Assembly (NCBI GenBank): GCA_024235615.1
Contig: JACKMB010000003.1
Coordinates: forward strand, 310,001 to 374,000
From: Thauera sp.
Lineage (GTDB): Bacteria > Pseudomonadota > Gammaproteobacteria > Burkholderiales > Rhodocyclaceae
Length of the DNA stretch: 64,000 bases
Reading direction: 5' to 3'
The notes under the pieces were generated by a model, which worked only from the letters and a program-made list of their open reading frames with translations, searched no databases and was not told where the DNA came from. How positions within the stretch are numbered: position 1 is the first letter of the stretch; every line of letters begins with the position of its first letter. Shown here one piece after another: positions 36,821 to 44,994 of the stretch. Made by a program: the position numbers and the translations under genes.

Positions 36821-38152
36821 ATGAAATTCCGCACCCTGGCCCTCGCGGCCGCCATCGCCTCGGTGGGCCTGTCGTCCGCCACCTTCTCCACTGCCGCCCA
36901 GGCCCAGGCGCAGGAGCAGTTCTTCCCGGTGCTGGTGTACCGCACCGGCGCCTACGCCGCCAACGGCAACCCGTGGGCCAACGGCTACGTCGATTACCTC
37001 AAGCTGATCAACGCCCAGGGCGGCATCAACGGCGTCAAGCTGAGCTACGAGGAGTGCGAGTTCGGCTACGCCACCGACCGTGGCGTGGAGTGCTACGAGC
37101 GCCTGAAGGGCAAGGGCGCCACCGTGTTCCAGCCGCTGTCCACCGGTGTGACCTTCGCGCTCACCGACAAGGCCCCGGTCGACAAGATCCCGCTGATCAC
37201 GGCCGGCTATGGCCGCAGCGAGTCGCAGGACGGCTCCGTGTTCACCTGGAACTTCCCTCTGCTGGGTACCTACTGGGTCGGCGCCGACGTCGCCATCCAG
37301 CACGTCGCCAAGCAGTTGGGCGGGCTCGACAAGCTCAAGGGCAAGAAGATCGCGCTGGTCTATCACGACAGCCCCTTCGGCAAGGAGCCGATCCCCGTGC
37401 TGCAGGAGCGCGCCAAGATGCACGGCTTCGACCTGCAACTGCTGCCGGTGGCCCATCCGGGTGTCGAGCAGAAGGCGACCTGGCTGCAGATCCGCCGCGA
37501 CCGTCCCGATCAGGTCCTGCTGTGGGGCTGGGGGGTGATGAACTCGACCGCGATCAAGGAGGCCCAGGCCACCGGCTATCCGCGCGAGAAGATGCTCGGC
37601 ATCTGGTGGGCGGGCGCCGAGCCGGACGTCAAGGACGTCGGCGCGGGCGCCAAGGGCTACAGCGCGCTCGCGCTGCAGCACGGCGCCGAGCCGAACAGCA
37701 AGGTCGTCAAGGACATGCTGGCGATGGTGCATGACAAGGGCCAGGGCACCGGTCCCAAGGACGAGGTCGGCTCGGTGCTGTACATGCGCGGCCTGATCTC
37801 GGCCATGTTGGGCGTGGAAGGCGTGCGCCAGGCGCAGGAGCGCTACGGCAAGGGCAAGGTCATGACCGGCGAGCAGGTGCGCTGGGGCCTGGAGAACCTC
37901 AACCTCGACCAGGGCAAGCTCGACGCCATGGGCTTTGCCGGCGTGATGCGCCCGGTCCAGACCTCGTGCACCGACCACATGGGCTCGTCGTGGGTGCGCG
38001 TGCATACGTGGGACGGCAGCAAGTGGGCGTTCAGCTCCGACTGGTACCAGGCCGACGACAAGGTCCTGCGCCCGATGGTGCTCGAGGCGGCCTCGAAGTA
38101 CGCCACCGAGAAGGGCGTCCAGCGCCGTACCGCCGAGCAGTGCGCGCAGTAA
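36821..38152 (+). CDS. ABC transporter substrate-binding protein (LivK type)
   Basis: This 443-residue periplasmic protein has a signal peptide (cleavage likely after AQA near residue 27) and a type I two-lobe fold. It starts with FFPVLVYRTGAYAANG and continues with VNG-type lobes such as KKIALVYHDSPFGKE. Among HAAT binding proteins this group is tied to aromatic or fatty acid catabolic operons. The ATG at 36821 has an AAGGAGGAG site. A stem-loop after the stop probably gives it higher mRNA levels than livF. The specific ligand is not predictable from sequence alone. Confidence 0.92.
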   Translation: MKFRTLALAAAIASVGLSSATFSTAAQAQAQEQFFPVLVYRTGAYAANGNPWANGYVDYLKLINAQGGINGVKLSYEECEFGYATDRGVECYERLKGKGATVFQPLSTGVTFALTDKAPVDKIPLITAGYGRSESQDGSVFTWNFPLLGTYWVGADVAIQHVAKQLGGLDKLKGKKIALVYHDSPFGKEPIPVLQERAKMHGFDLQLLPVAHPGVEQKATWLQIRRDRPDQVLLWGWGVMNSTAIKEAQATGYPREKMLGIWWAGAEPDVKDVGAGAKGYSALALQHGAEPNSKVVKDMLAMVHDKGQGTGPKDEVGSVLYMRGLISAMLGVEGVRQAQERYGKGKVMTGEQVRWGLENLNLDQGKLDAMGFAGVMRPVQTSCTDHMGSSWVRVHTWDGSKWAFSSDWYQADDKVLRPMVLEAASKYATEKGVQRRTAEQCAQ

Positions 38153-38173
38153 GCCGAAACTGAGTTGAAACGT

Positions 38174-38204
38174 GCCTCCGCGCCGTGCGGCGCGGAGGCC
38201 TTTT
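38174..38204 (+). terminator. Strong hairpin between the binding protein gene and livF
   Basis: A perfect 11-bp stem, GCCTCCGCGCC with GGCGCGGAGGC and a GTGC loop (38174-38199), is followed by CTTTT. It lies 21 bases after the binding-protein stop and 14 before the livF start. It could act as a partial terminator or as a 3' stabiliser that boosts the binding protein over the other subunits. Confidence 0.7.
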
Positions 38205-38217
38205 CCTGGAACCGAAC

Positions 38218-39033
38218 ATGAACGCACCCAACCCAGCCTTCCTCAGCGTCAACAACATCGAGGTCATCTACAACCACGTCATCCTGGTGCTCAAGGGCGT
38301 GTCACTGTCGGTGCAGGAAGGCAGCATCGTCGCGCTGCTCGGTGGCAACGGCGCCGGCAAGACGACCACGCTGCGGGCGGTCAGCAACCTGCTCAAGGGC
38401 GAGCGGGGCGAGGTCACCAAGGGCTCGGTCGAGTACAAGGGCGAACGCGTCGAGGCGCTGACCCCGGCCGACCTCGTCAAGCGCGGCGTGGTGCAGGTCA
38501 TGGAAGGCCGCCACTGCTTCGGTCACCTGACCATCGAGGAGAACCTGCGCACCGGCGCCTACACCCGCACCGACGGCAAGGCCGCGGTCGAGGAGACGCT
38601 GGAGAAGGTCTACAACTATTTCCCGCGCCTCAAGACGCGGCGCAACAGCCAGGCGGCCTACACCTCGGGTGGCGAGCAGCAGATGTGCGCGATCGGCCGC
38701 GCGCTGATGGCCAAGCCGCGCGTGGTGCTGCTCGACGAGCCGTCGATGGGCCTGGCGCCGCTGATCGTCGAGGAGGTGTTCGAGATCGTCAAGGACCTGA
38801 ACGCCAAGGAGAAGGTGAGCTTCCTGCTCGCCGAACAGAACACCATGGTGGCGCTGCGCTACGCCGACTACGGCTACATCATGGAGAACGGCCGCATCGT
38901 CATGGAAGGCGCGGCGAGCGAGCTGTCGAACAACGAGGACGTCAAGGAGTTCTACCTCGGCCTGTCGGGCGAGGGGCGCAAGAGCTTCCGCGAGGTCAAG
39001 CACTACCGCCGCCGCAAGCGCTGGCTGAGCTGA
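38218..39033 (+). CDS. livF: ABC transporter ATP-binding protein (LivF-like)
   Basis: This is the second ATPase subunit, of 271 residues. Walker A is GGNGAGKT (42-49), the signature TSGGEQQMCAIGRAL and Walker B VVLLDEP. The ATG at 38218 is used instead of a GTG at 38185 inside the upstream hairpin, because it gives MNAPNPAFLSVNNIEV. The protein has the LivF-type extra GERVEALTPADLVKRG segment. It completes a five-subunit importer. Confidence 0.93.
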   Translation: MNAPNPAFLSVNNIEVIYNHVILVLKGVSLSVQEGSIVALLGGNGAGKTTTLRAVSNLLKGERGEVTKGSVEYKGERVEALTPADLVKRGVVQVMEGRHCFGHLTIEENLRTGAYTRTDGKAAVEETLEKVYNYFPRLKTRRNSQAAYTSGGEQQMCAIGRALMAKPRVVLLDEPSMGLAPLIVEEVFEIVKDLNAKEKVSFLLAEQNTMVALRYADYGYIMENGRIVMEGAASELSNNEDVKEFYLGLSGEGRKSFREVKHYRRRKRWLS

Positions 39034-39082
39034 GCCCCGCTTCAAGTACACCACCCACAACGCATCGAGCAGGGGAGCCGAG

Positions 39083-40318
39083 ATGGATTTCCACGACACG
39101 CGCGAGACCCGCGATCCCGAGGCGCGCGAGCGCGAGCTGCTGACCCGCCTGCCGGCGCAGATCGCGCACGCGCGCGCCGCCGCGCCCGCCCTCGGCCGGC
39201 TGCTGGCCGATGTCGACCCCGATTCGGTCACCAGCCGCGAGGCGCTGGCCACGCTGCCGGTCACGCGCAAGTCCGAGCTGCTCGAGATGCAGAAGGCGGC
39301 GCGCCCCTTCGGCGGCTTCTCGGCGGTGGGCTGGGGCGCGGCGTGCCGGCGGGTGTTCGCCTCGCCCGGCCCGCTCTACGAGCCCGAAGGCGCGCGCCCC
39401 GACTACTATCGCCTGGCGCGCGCGCTCTTCGCCGCGGGCTTTCGCGCCGGCGACCTGGTGCACAACACCTTCTCGTACCACTTCACCCCCGCCGGCTCGA
39501 TGATGGAGACCGCCGCGCACGCGCTCGGCTGCACCGTGTTCCCCGCCGGTGTCGGCCAGACCGAGCAGCAGCTCGCGGCGATCGCCGACCTGCAGCCCAA
39601 CGCCTACGTCGGCACGCCGTCCTTCCTGCGCATCCTGCTCGACAAGGCGGACGAGCTCGGCGTGAGCGTGTCCTTCACCAAGGCCTTCGTCTCCGGCGAG
39701 GCCTTCCCGCCCAGCGTGCGCGAGGCCTTCGGCGCGCGTGGCATCCAAGCTTTTCAGGCCTACGCCACGGCCGACATCGGCCTCATTGCCTACGAGACCC
39801 CGGCGCGCGAGGGCATGGTGGTGGATGAGGACATCCTGCTCGAGATCGTCCGCCCCGGCACCGGCGACCCGGTGGCGCCGGGCGAGGTCGGCGAGGTCGT
39901 GGTCACCACCTTCAACCCGGACTACCCGCTGATCCGCTTCGGCACCGGCGACCTTTCCGCGGTGCTGCTCGGCGCCTCGCCTTGCGGGCGCACCAACGTG
40001 CGCATCAAGGGCTGGATGGGGCGCGCCGACCAGACCACCAAGGTCAAGGGCATGTTCGTGCATCCGGGACAGATCGCCCAGGTCGTGCGCCGCCACCCCG
40101 AGATCACGCGTGCGCGCCTGGTGGTCGACAACCCCGAGCTCAACGACCGCATGACGCTGATGTGCGAGGTCGCCGGTGGCGGCAGCGAGGCGCTCGCCGA
40201 GGCGATCACGGCGAGCATCCGCGAACTGACCAAGCTGCGCGGCGAGGTCGCCTTCCTGCCCGCGGGCGCGCTTGCCAACGACGGCAAGGTCATCGACGAC
40301 GTGCGTACCTACGCGTAG
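39083..40318 (+). CDS. PaaK-like acyl-CoA ligase family protein with altered nucleotide loop
   Basis: This 411-residue protein is most like phenylacetate-CoA ligases. It keeps the adenine-site YATADIGLIAYE and the hinge GWMGRADQTTKVKGMFVHPGQI, and YPLIRFGTGDLS lies between. Where PaaK has the SSGTTGKPT phosphate loop, it reads FASPGPLYEPEG, with no lysine or threonine run. It may therefore be a distinct subgroup or a catalytically altered partner. It starts 49 bases after livF with AGGGGAGCCGAG before the ATG, so it belongs to the operon. Activation of an aryl acetate is possible but unproven. Confidence 0.82.
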   Translation: MDFHDTRETRDPEARERELLTRLPAQIAHARAAAPALGRLLADVDPDSVTSREALATLPVTRKSELLEMQKAARPFGGFSAVGWGAACRRVFASPGPLYEPEGARPDYYRLARALFAAGFRAGDLVHNTFSYHFTPAGSMMETAAHALGCTVFPAGVGQTEQQLAAIADLQPNAYVGTPSFLRILLDKADELGVSVSFTKAFVSGEAFPPSVREAFGARGIQAFQAYATADIGLIAYETPAREGMVVDEDILLEIVRPGTGDPVAPGEVGEVVVTTFNPDYPLIRFGTGDLSAVLLGASPCGRTNVRIKGWMGRADQTTKVKGMFVHPGQIAQVVRRHPEITRARLVVDNPELNDRMTLMCEVAGGGSEALAEAITASIRELTKLRGEVAFLPAGALANDGKVIDDVRTYA

Positions 40319-40384
40319 CTGCGAGCCCGTCGCCCGCGTGCTCCGGCGGCGGGGGCTGGCATACTGCCGCCTTTCCGCAACACG

Positions 40385-41587
40385 ATGGACGCGCACATGA
40401 ACCCCGCATCGAAAGCTCCCGCACGCGCGCCGCTCGTCGGCGTGCGCATCCTCGACCTCACGCGGCTCCTCCCCGGTCCGCTCGCCACCCAGCACTTGGC
40501 CGACTACGGCGCCGAGGTGATCAAGGTGGAGGACACCGGCGCCGGCGATTACGCGCGCAGCATGGGTGCGATGGGGGGGGAGACGAGCTGGTTCTACCAG
40601 CTGGTCAACCGCAACAAGCGCAGCCTGCGCCTGGACCTCAAGCAGGAGGCGGGACGCGAGCTCTTCCTGCGCCTGGTGGAGGGCGCCGACGTGGTGGTCG
40701 AGGGCTTCCGCCCCGGGGTGATGGAGCGCCTGGGCTTGGGCTATACCACGCTCGCGGAGCGCAATCCGCGCGTGGTGCTGTGCAGCATCAGCGGCTACGG
40801 GCAGACCGGGCCGTACGCGCTGCGCGCCGGCCACGACATCAACTACCTCGGCTATGCGGGCGTGCTCGACCAGATCGGCTGCGCGGGTGGTGCGCCGGCG
40901 CTGTCGAACCTGCAGATCGGCGACCTGCTCGGCGGCACCATGGGGGCGGTGATGGGCATCCTGGTGGCCTTGTTCGACGCGCGCCGCAGCGGCCATGGTC
41001 GCGAGGTGGACGTGTCGATGACCGATGCCAGCTTCGCGCACATGATCTTCCCGCTCGCCGAGGTGCTCGCCCATGGGGGCGTGCGGCCGCGCGGCGAGGA
41101 CCTGCTGTCCGGCGGCGTGCCCTGCTACGGCGTGTACGAGACCGCGGACGGCCGCTACATGGCGGTGGGTGCGCTGGAGGAGAAGTTCTGGGTGCTGATG
41201 TGCACCACGCTCGGGCGCGCCGACCTGATCCCGGGGCATCTCGCCACCGGGGAGGAGGGCGCGCGGGTGCGCGCCGAGCTCGCGGCCATCTTCCGCGGCC
41301 GTAGCCAGCGCGAGTGGGTGGCGGTGTTCGACGCGGTCGATTGCTGCGTGACGCCGGTCTTGCGCCTGGAGGAGAGCCTGCGCGACCCGCAGCTGCGCGC
41401 GCGCGGCATGGTGGTGGAGGCGAACGGCCTGTGCCACGCCGGCCCGGCGGTGCGCCTGGGCGGAATGCCGGAGATGCCTGCCGCGCCGGCCCCGGCTCGC
41501 GCGGGGGCGGACACGGACGCGATCCTGGAGGCGCTCGGGGTGGACGCCGGAGACCGTGCGCGGCTGCGCGGCGCGGGGGTGATCTAG
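40385..41587 (+). CDS. Alpha-methylacyl-CoA racemase (CaiB/BaiF family)
   Basis: This 400-residue class III CoA-transferase-fold protein carries the racemase residues His150 (GHDINY), Asp180 (QIGDLLGG) and Glu265 (ALEEKFW). The spacings of 30 and 85 residues equal those of mycobacterial MCR (His126, Asp156, Glu241). It would interconvert (R)- and (S)-2-methylacyl-CoA so that branched chains can enter beta-oxidation. It lies 66 bases after the PaaK-like gene on the same strand and may be part of the same unit. A second ATG at 40397 is possible. The substrate range is not determined. Confidence 0.88.
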   Translation: MDAHMNPASKAPARAPLVGVRILDLTRLLPGPLATQHLADYGAEVIKVEDTGAGDYARSMGAMGGETSWFYQLVNRNKRSLRLDLKQEAGRELFLRLVEGADVVVEGFRPGVMERLGLGYTTLAERNPRVVLCSISGYGQTGPYALRAGHDINYLGYAGVLDQIGCAGGAPALSNLQIGDLLGGTMGAVMGILVALFDARRSGHGREVDVSMTDASFAHMIFPLAEVLAHGGVRPRGEDLLSGGVPCYGVYETADGRYMAVGALEEKFWVLMCTTLGRADLIPGHLATGEEGARVRAELAAIFRGRSQREWVAVFDAVDCCVTPVLRLEESLRDPQLRARGMVVEANGLCHAGPAVRLGGMPEMPAAPAPARAGADTDAILEALGVDAGDRARLRGAGVI

Positions 41588-41737
41588 GGTAGGGGTCGCC
41601 CTGGCCTGCGCGATGAGCCGACGCCTCCCGGCAGTCGCCGGGTGGACGAAAGGCACACGCGCTGATGCCCGCACGCAGCGGCAGGAAAGCGAGCCCGCGA
41701 TGCGGGCCATGCCGGGCGGGCGGGTGCGGCGCGCGGA

Positions 41738-42169
41738 TTACTTGTCGGTGGTCGGCTTGCGGCGCCCGCCGCGCGCGCTGTCCTTGGCTTCGGCCTGCGC
41801 TGCGGGTGCCGGCGTGGCAGCGGGCTGCCCGCCCATGAGGTTCCACGGCCACATCGCCGCCGCAGCTGCGAACGGGTTGGCGCCGGCATCTGCCGCGGGG
41901 GCGCCTTCGCCCGCCTGCTGAGCCTGCTGGCTCATCGCCTTGACCGCGGCGAGCGCGGCACGCTGCATCTCCAGCCCCTGGATGCTCATCTGCAGCATGT
42001 TCAGGTTCATCTTGAGCCAGCCTTCGACCGCGCGCATGTCGGTGATGCGCTTGTCCAGCTCGTCGACGTCGAGCGTGGGCGTGACCATGCCCGGCAGCGA
42101 GAAACCCATCTGGTTCCACATGCCGCGCACAAACTCGAGCGGATCCTGGGCGTTCTGGTCATTGGACAT
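41738..42169 (-). CDS. PhaM-like polyhydroxyalkanoate granule regulatory protein
   Basis: This 143-residue protein begins with a conserved segment containing DPLEFVRGMWNQMG and the LDVDELDKRITDMRAVEGW type helix (about 34-53). A hydrophobic amphipathic helix follows, then an Ala/Gln/Pro-rich linker and a basic C-terminus (RGGRRK). In Ralstonia PhaM activates PHB synthase and ties granules to the nucleoid through its basic tail. The pattern fits that family. No phaC or phaP is in the window. The 150 bases on its 3' side (41588-41737) show no recognised feature. Confidence 0.72.
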   Translation of the reverse strand: MSNDQNAQDPLEFVRGMWNQMGFSLPGMVTPTLDVDELDKRITDMRAVEGWLKMNLNMLQMSIQGLEMQRAALAAVKAMSQQAQQAGEGAPAADAGANPFAAAAAMWPWNLMGGQPAATPAPAAQAEAKDSARGGRRKPTTDK

Positions 42170-42208
42170 CGGGCTGCTCCGGTCGGGGGTTGAGTTGATG
42201 GAAGGATA

Positions 42209-44113
42209 TTAACCGATGCCGCTGCGCTGTGCGCCATCGCCGTCGTCGGCCCCGAAGAGCCGATTCAGCAGGGCGCGCAGACGGGAGGGACGCAGCGGGC
42301 GGGCGAGAAGATGCGTGTTCGTGGCGCGCGCGCTTTCGCGCGATTCGTCGCCGGTGTCGTCGGCCATCAGCACGGCAGGCACGTCCGCCAGCCCGGTACG
42401 GGCGCGCAGTCGGGCGAGGGTGTCGAAGCCGCCGGAGCGGTCCGCGGACGGCGGCGCGAGGATCAGCAGGTCGGCGTCCGCCGGTGCCGGGTCGTTCGTC
42501 GGGGTCGGTGCCATGGCGACGACCTCGCAGCCCCACTCGGAGAGCAGGCCGGCGGTCGCCGCGAAGGTGTCGGGGTCCGCGTCGGCGAGCAGCACGCGCA
42601 CCCCCTCGAGGCTGCCCGGAACCCGGCTCCGTGCGCGCTGCTCCGCATCGGCGGCGGGAACTTCGACCGCGAACACCGAGCCTCGTCCGGGCCGCGAACG
42701 CAGCTCGAGCGGCAACTCGAGCAGCTTGCTCAGGCGGCGCACGATCGCCAGCCCCAGCCCCAGCCCCTTGTCCTGGCCGCGCTCCGGATTGTCGAGCTGG
42801 ACGAACTCGTGAAAGATCAGTTCCTGCGAATCGCGGGCGATCCCGGGGCCGCTGTCCCGCACTTCCACGCGCAGCCTGCCACCGCGTCGCCGACAGGCGA
42901 CCAGCACGCGGCCGCGCGGGGTGTGGCGGATGGCGTTGGAGAGCAGGTTTGCGAGGATGCGGTCGAGGAGGAGCGGGTCGGTGTGGGCGTGGCAGGGCGG
43001 GCAGTGCAGGTGCAGGTCGAGGCCGCGTTCGGCGGCGATGGCGGAGTGGCCATCCACGATGCGCTCGATGTGCATGCGCAGGTCGAAGGCCTCCCGCACC
43101 GGGATGAGCGCGCCGGAGTCGAGGCGCGAGATGTCGAGAAGGCTGCCGAGCAGCCCGTCCATGGTCTCGGCGGAGGCGGTGATGCGTTCGACGAGCTGGC
43201 GGCTGCGCGCGTCGAGCTTGCGCTGCGAGAGCTCCGACACGAACAGCCCGAGCGCGTGCAGCGGCTGGCGCAGGTCGTGGCTGGCCGCGGCGAGGAAGCG
43301 CGACTTCGCGACGCTGGCCCGCTCGGCCTCGTCGCGACGCGCGCGCAGCTCGGCGGTGGCGTCCTCGATCTGGCGCGACATCGAAGCGTGCGCGGCGCTC
43401 AGGCGCCCGGCCATCTCGTTCACGCCTTCGGCGAGCACACGCAGGGTGCCGCCGCCGACCACCGGCACGCGGCGGTCGAGCTCGCCGCGACCGATGCGCA
43501 ACACGGTGTCGGCGATGTTGCGGATGGGGCCGCTGACGCTGTGGCTCATCCGGCGCGCGAGCGCGAGGCTGCCGATGGCGACCATCAGCATCCAGCCGGC
43601 AGCGATCCATAGCAGCTCGGCGCGGCGCTGATCGAGACGTGCGAGCGACATTTCCATGACCAGGGTGGCGAGCGCTTGCTCCTCGGGCCAGGCGTCGGGC
43701 GAGCTTGCGTCGAGCGGCAGCGGGTGCGGACGGATCGGCTCGACGATGCGCAGCCGTGCCCGCGTCGATTGCGTGCCTTGCACGGCCGCCTGTATAGGCG
43801 CGGACTCGTCGAAGCTGCCTGCCTGGGCGAACAGGCTGCCGTCCGGTGCGACGAGTGCGATCGCGGCCACGTCTTCCTCGAGGAGCAGGCTGTCGAGCAG
43901 CTGTTGAAGCGCGATCCGGTCCCCGATGAACAAGGGGTATTCGCTCGCCACCGCGGTCTGGCGGACGTAGGCCTGCGCGCGCGCGCGCAACGCGTTGTCG
44001 AGTTCGCCGAGGCGGAGCGTGGTGTGGGTCGCAGTCATCAGCGCGGCCAGCGCCAGCATCGGAATGAAGGCGACCAGGGTGACCCGGGCGCGGATGCCCC
44101 ATCGGTGGATCAA
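42209..44113 (-). CDS. Membrane sensor histidine kinase with degenerate receiver domain
   Basis: This 634-residue sensor kinase has two membrane helices (about 11-29 and 168-186) around a periplasmic domain. HAMP, a coiled coil and HisKA follow, with His279 in AAASHDLRQPLH. The ATPase domain has ANLLSNAIRH and GLGLGLAIV. The C-terminal receiver-like domain lacks the phosphoacceptor: the expected aspartate is alanine in DLLILAPPS, and the switch lysine is arginine (LLARPLRP). The TTG at 44113 is chosen for its GAGGAG six bases upstream and because the membrane helix follows directly; the longer open frame adds a polar, unlikely extension. It is divergent from a LuxR-type regulator. Confidence 0.86.
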   Translation of the reverse strand: MIHRWGIRARVTLVAFIPMLALAALMTATHTTLRLGELDNALRARAQAYVRQTAVASEYPLFIGDRIALQQLLDSLLLEEDVAAIALVAPDGSLFAQAGSFDESAPIQAAVQGTQSTRARLRIVEPIRPHPLPLDASSPDAWPEEQALATLVMEMSLARLDQRRAELLWIAAGWMLMVAIGSLALARRMSHSVSGPIRNIADTVLRIGRGELDRRVPVVGGGTLRVLAEGVNEMAGRLSAAHASMSRQIEDATAELRARRDEAERASVAKSRFLAAASHDLRQPLHALGLFVSELSQRKLDARSRQLVERITASAETMDGLLGSLLDISRLDSGALIPVREAFDLRMHIERIVDGHSAIAAERGLDLHLHCPPCHAHTDPLLLDRILANLLSNAIRHTPRGRVLVACRRRGGRLRVEVRDSGPGIARDSQELIFHEFVQLDNPERGQDKGLGLGLAIVRRLSKLLELPLELRSRPGRGSVFAVEVPAADAEQRARSRVPGSLEGVRVLLADADPDTFAATAGLLSEWGCEVVAMAPTPTNDPAPADADLLILAPPSADRSGGFDTLARLRARTGLADVPAVLMADDTGDESRESARATNTHLLARPLRPSRLRALLNRLFGADDGDGAQRSGIG

Positions 44114-44355
44114 GGCCTTCTCCTCGGCGCGGCGCGATCGGGCTCGGCAGGGAACGGGCGGGCAGACATGGCGACGACTCCCGGGAGGGTGGGACGGACC
44201 GTTGGCAGGAGATTCCCCGGCGCTGGCCGGCGGCACGGCGTCAGCCGTCGGAAGGATTTTCCATCGTTTGTCGGTGCCGGCATAGCCGGCCCGCGGGCGG
44301 GCGATGTTCCGCCGGCATGCCTCGTGCTATGTTCGGCGGGAAAAAGGGGGAGAGC

Positions 44356-44982
44356 ATGACGAAGATCCTGATCGTCGAAGATCATGCGCTGGTGCGCGAG
44401 GCGATGGCGCAGCGCCTCGCGTGCCTGGAGCCGGAGTTGGTCTGTCTGGAGTCGGCGGGGGCGGACGAGGCCCTGGCGCTGCTCGAGTTGCACGGCGACG
44501 TCGATCTGGCGATCGTCGACCTGATGCTGCCTGGTGCCAACGGCTTCGCGCTGCTCGGCGTGCTCGCCAAACGGCACCCCGACCTGCCGGCGATCGTGGT
44601 GTCGGCGATGGACGACGACGCGTCCGTGCGCCGTGCGCTCGCCGCAGGGGCCTCGGGTTTCGTCTCCAAGGCGAGTTCGGGCGAGGTGCTGGCGCTCGCG
44701 GTGCGCGAGGTCCTGGAGGGGGGCATGCCGACCCCGCGTGCGAGCCCTCCCGGCCGAGGCGGCCGCTCGCGTTCGGCGGCCGAGCGCTATGGGCTCACCA
44801 GCGCCCAGAACCGTGTGGCGGAGTTGCTCGCCACCGGTGGCAGCAACCGCGAGATCGCAGCCAAGCTCGGCCTCACCGAGGGTACGGTGAAGGTGCACAT
44901 GACGGCGATCTACCGCGCGCTCGGCGTGAGCAGCCGCAGTCAGGCGCTGGTCCTGCTCTCGCGGCGCAACAGGGGGGTCTGA
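44356..44982 (+). CDS. LuxR/NarL-family two-component response regulator
   Basis: This 208-residue regulator has a receiver domain with acidic E8-D9, phosphoacceptor D55 (IVDLMLPGANG) and K105 (FVSKASSGE). A C-terminal LuxR helix-turn-helix (about 144-200) contains NREIAAKLGLTEGTVKVHM. A GGGGGAGAG site precedes the ATG at 44356. It is divergent from the sensor kinase with the degenerate receiver (242-base shared gap), so the two are likely partners. Targets are unknown. Confidence 0.9.
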   Translation: MTKILIVEDHALVREAMAQRLACLEPELVCLESAGADEALALLELHGDVDLAIVDLMLPGANGFALLGVLAKRHPDLPAIVVSAMDDDASVRRALAAGASGFVSKASSGEVLALAVREVLEGGMPTPRASPPGRGGRSRSAAERYGLTSAQNRVAELLATGGSNREIAAKLGLTEGTVKVHMTAIYRALGVSSRSQALVLLSRRNRGV

Positions 44983-44994
44983 GCCCGCCCGGGT

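Noticed and set aside
43656-44359. Plus-strand open frames opposite the second sensor kinase
   Set aside because: They are antisense shadows; the minus-strand frame has membrane helices, HAMP, HisKA and ATPase motifs.
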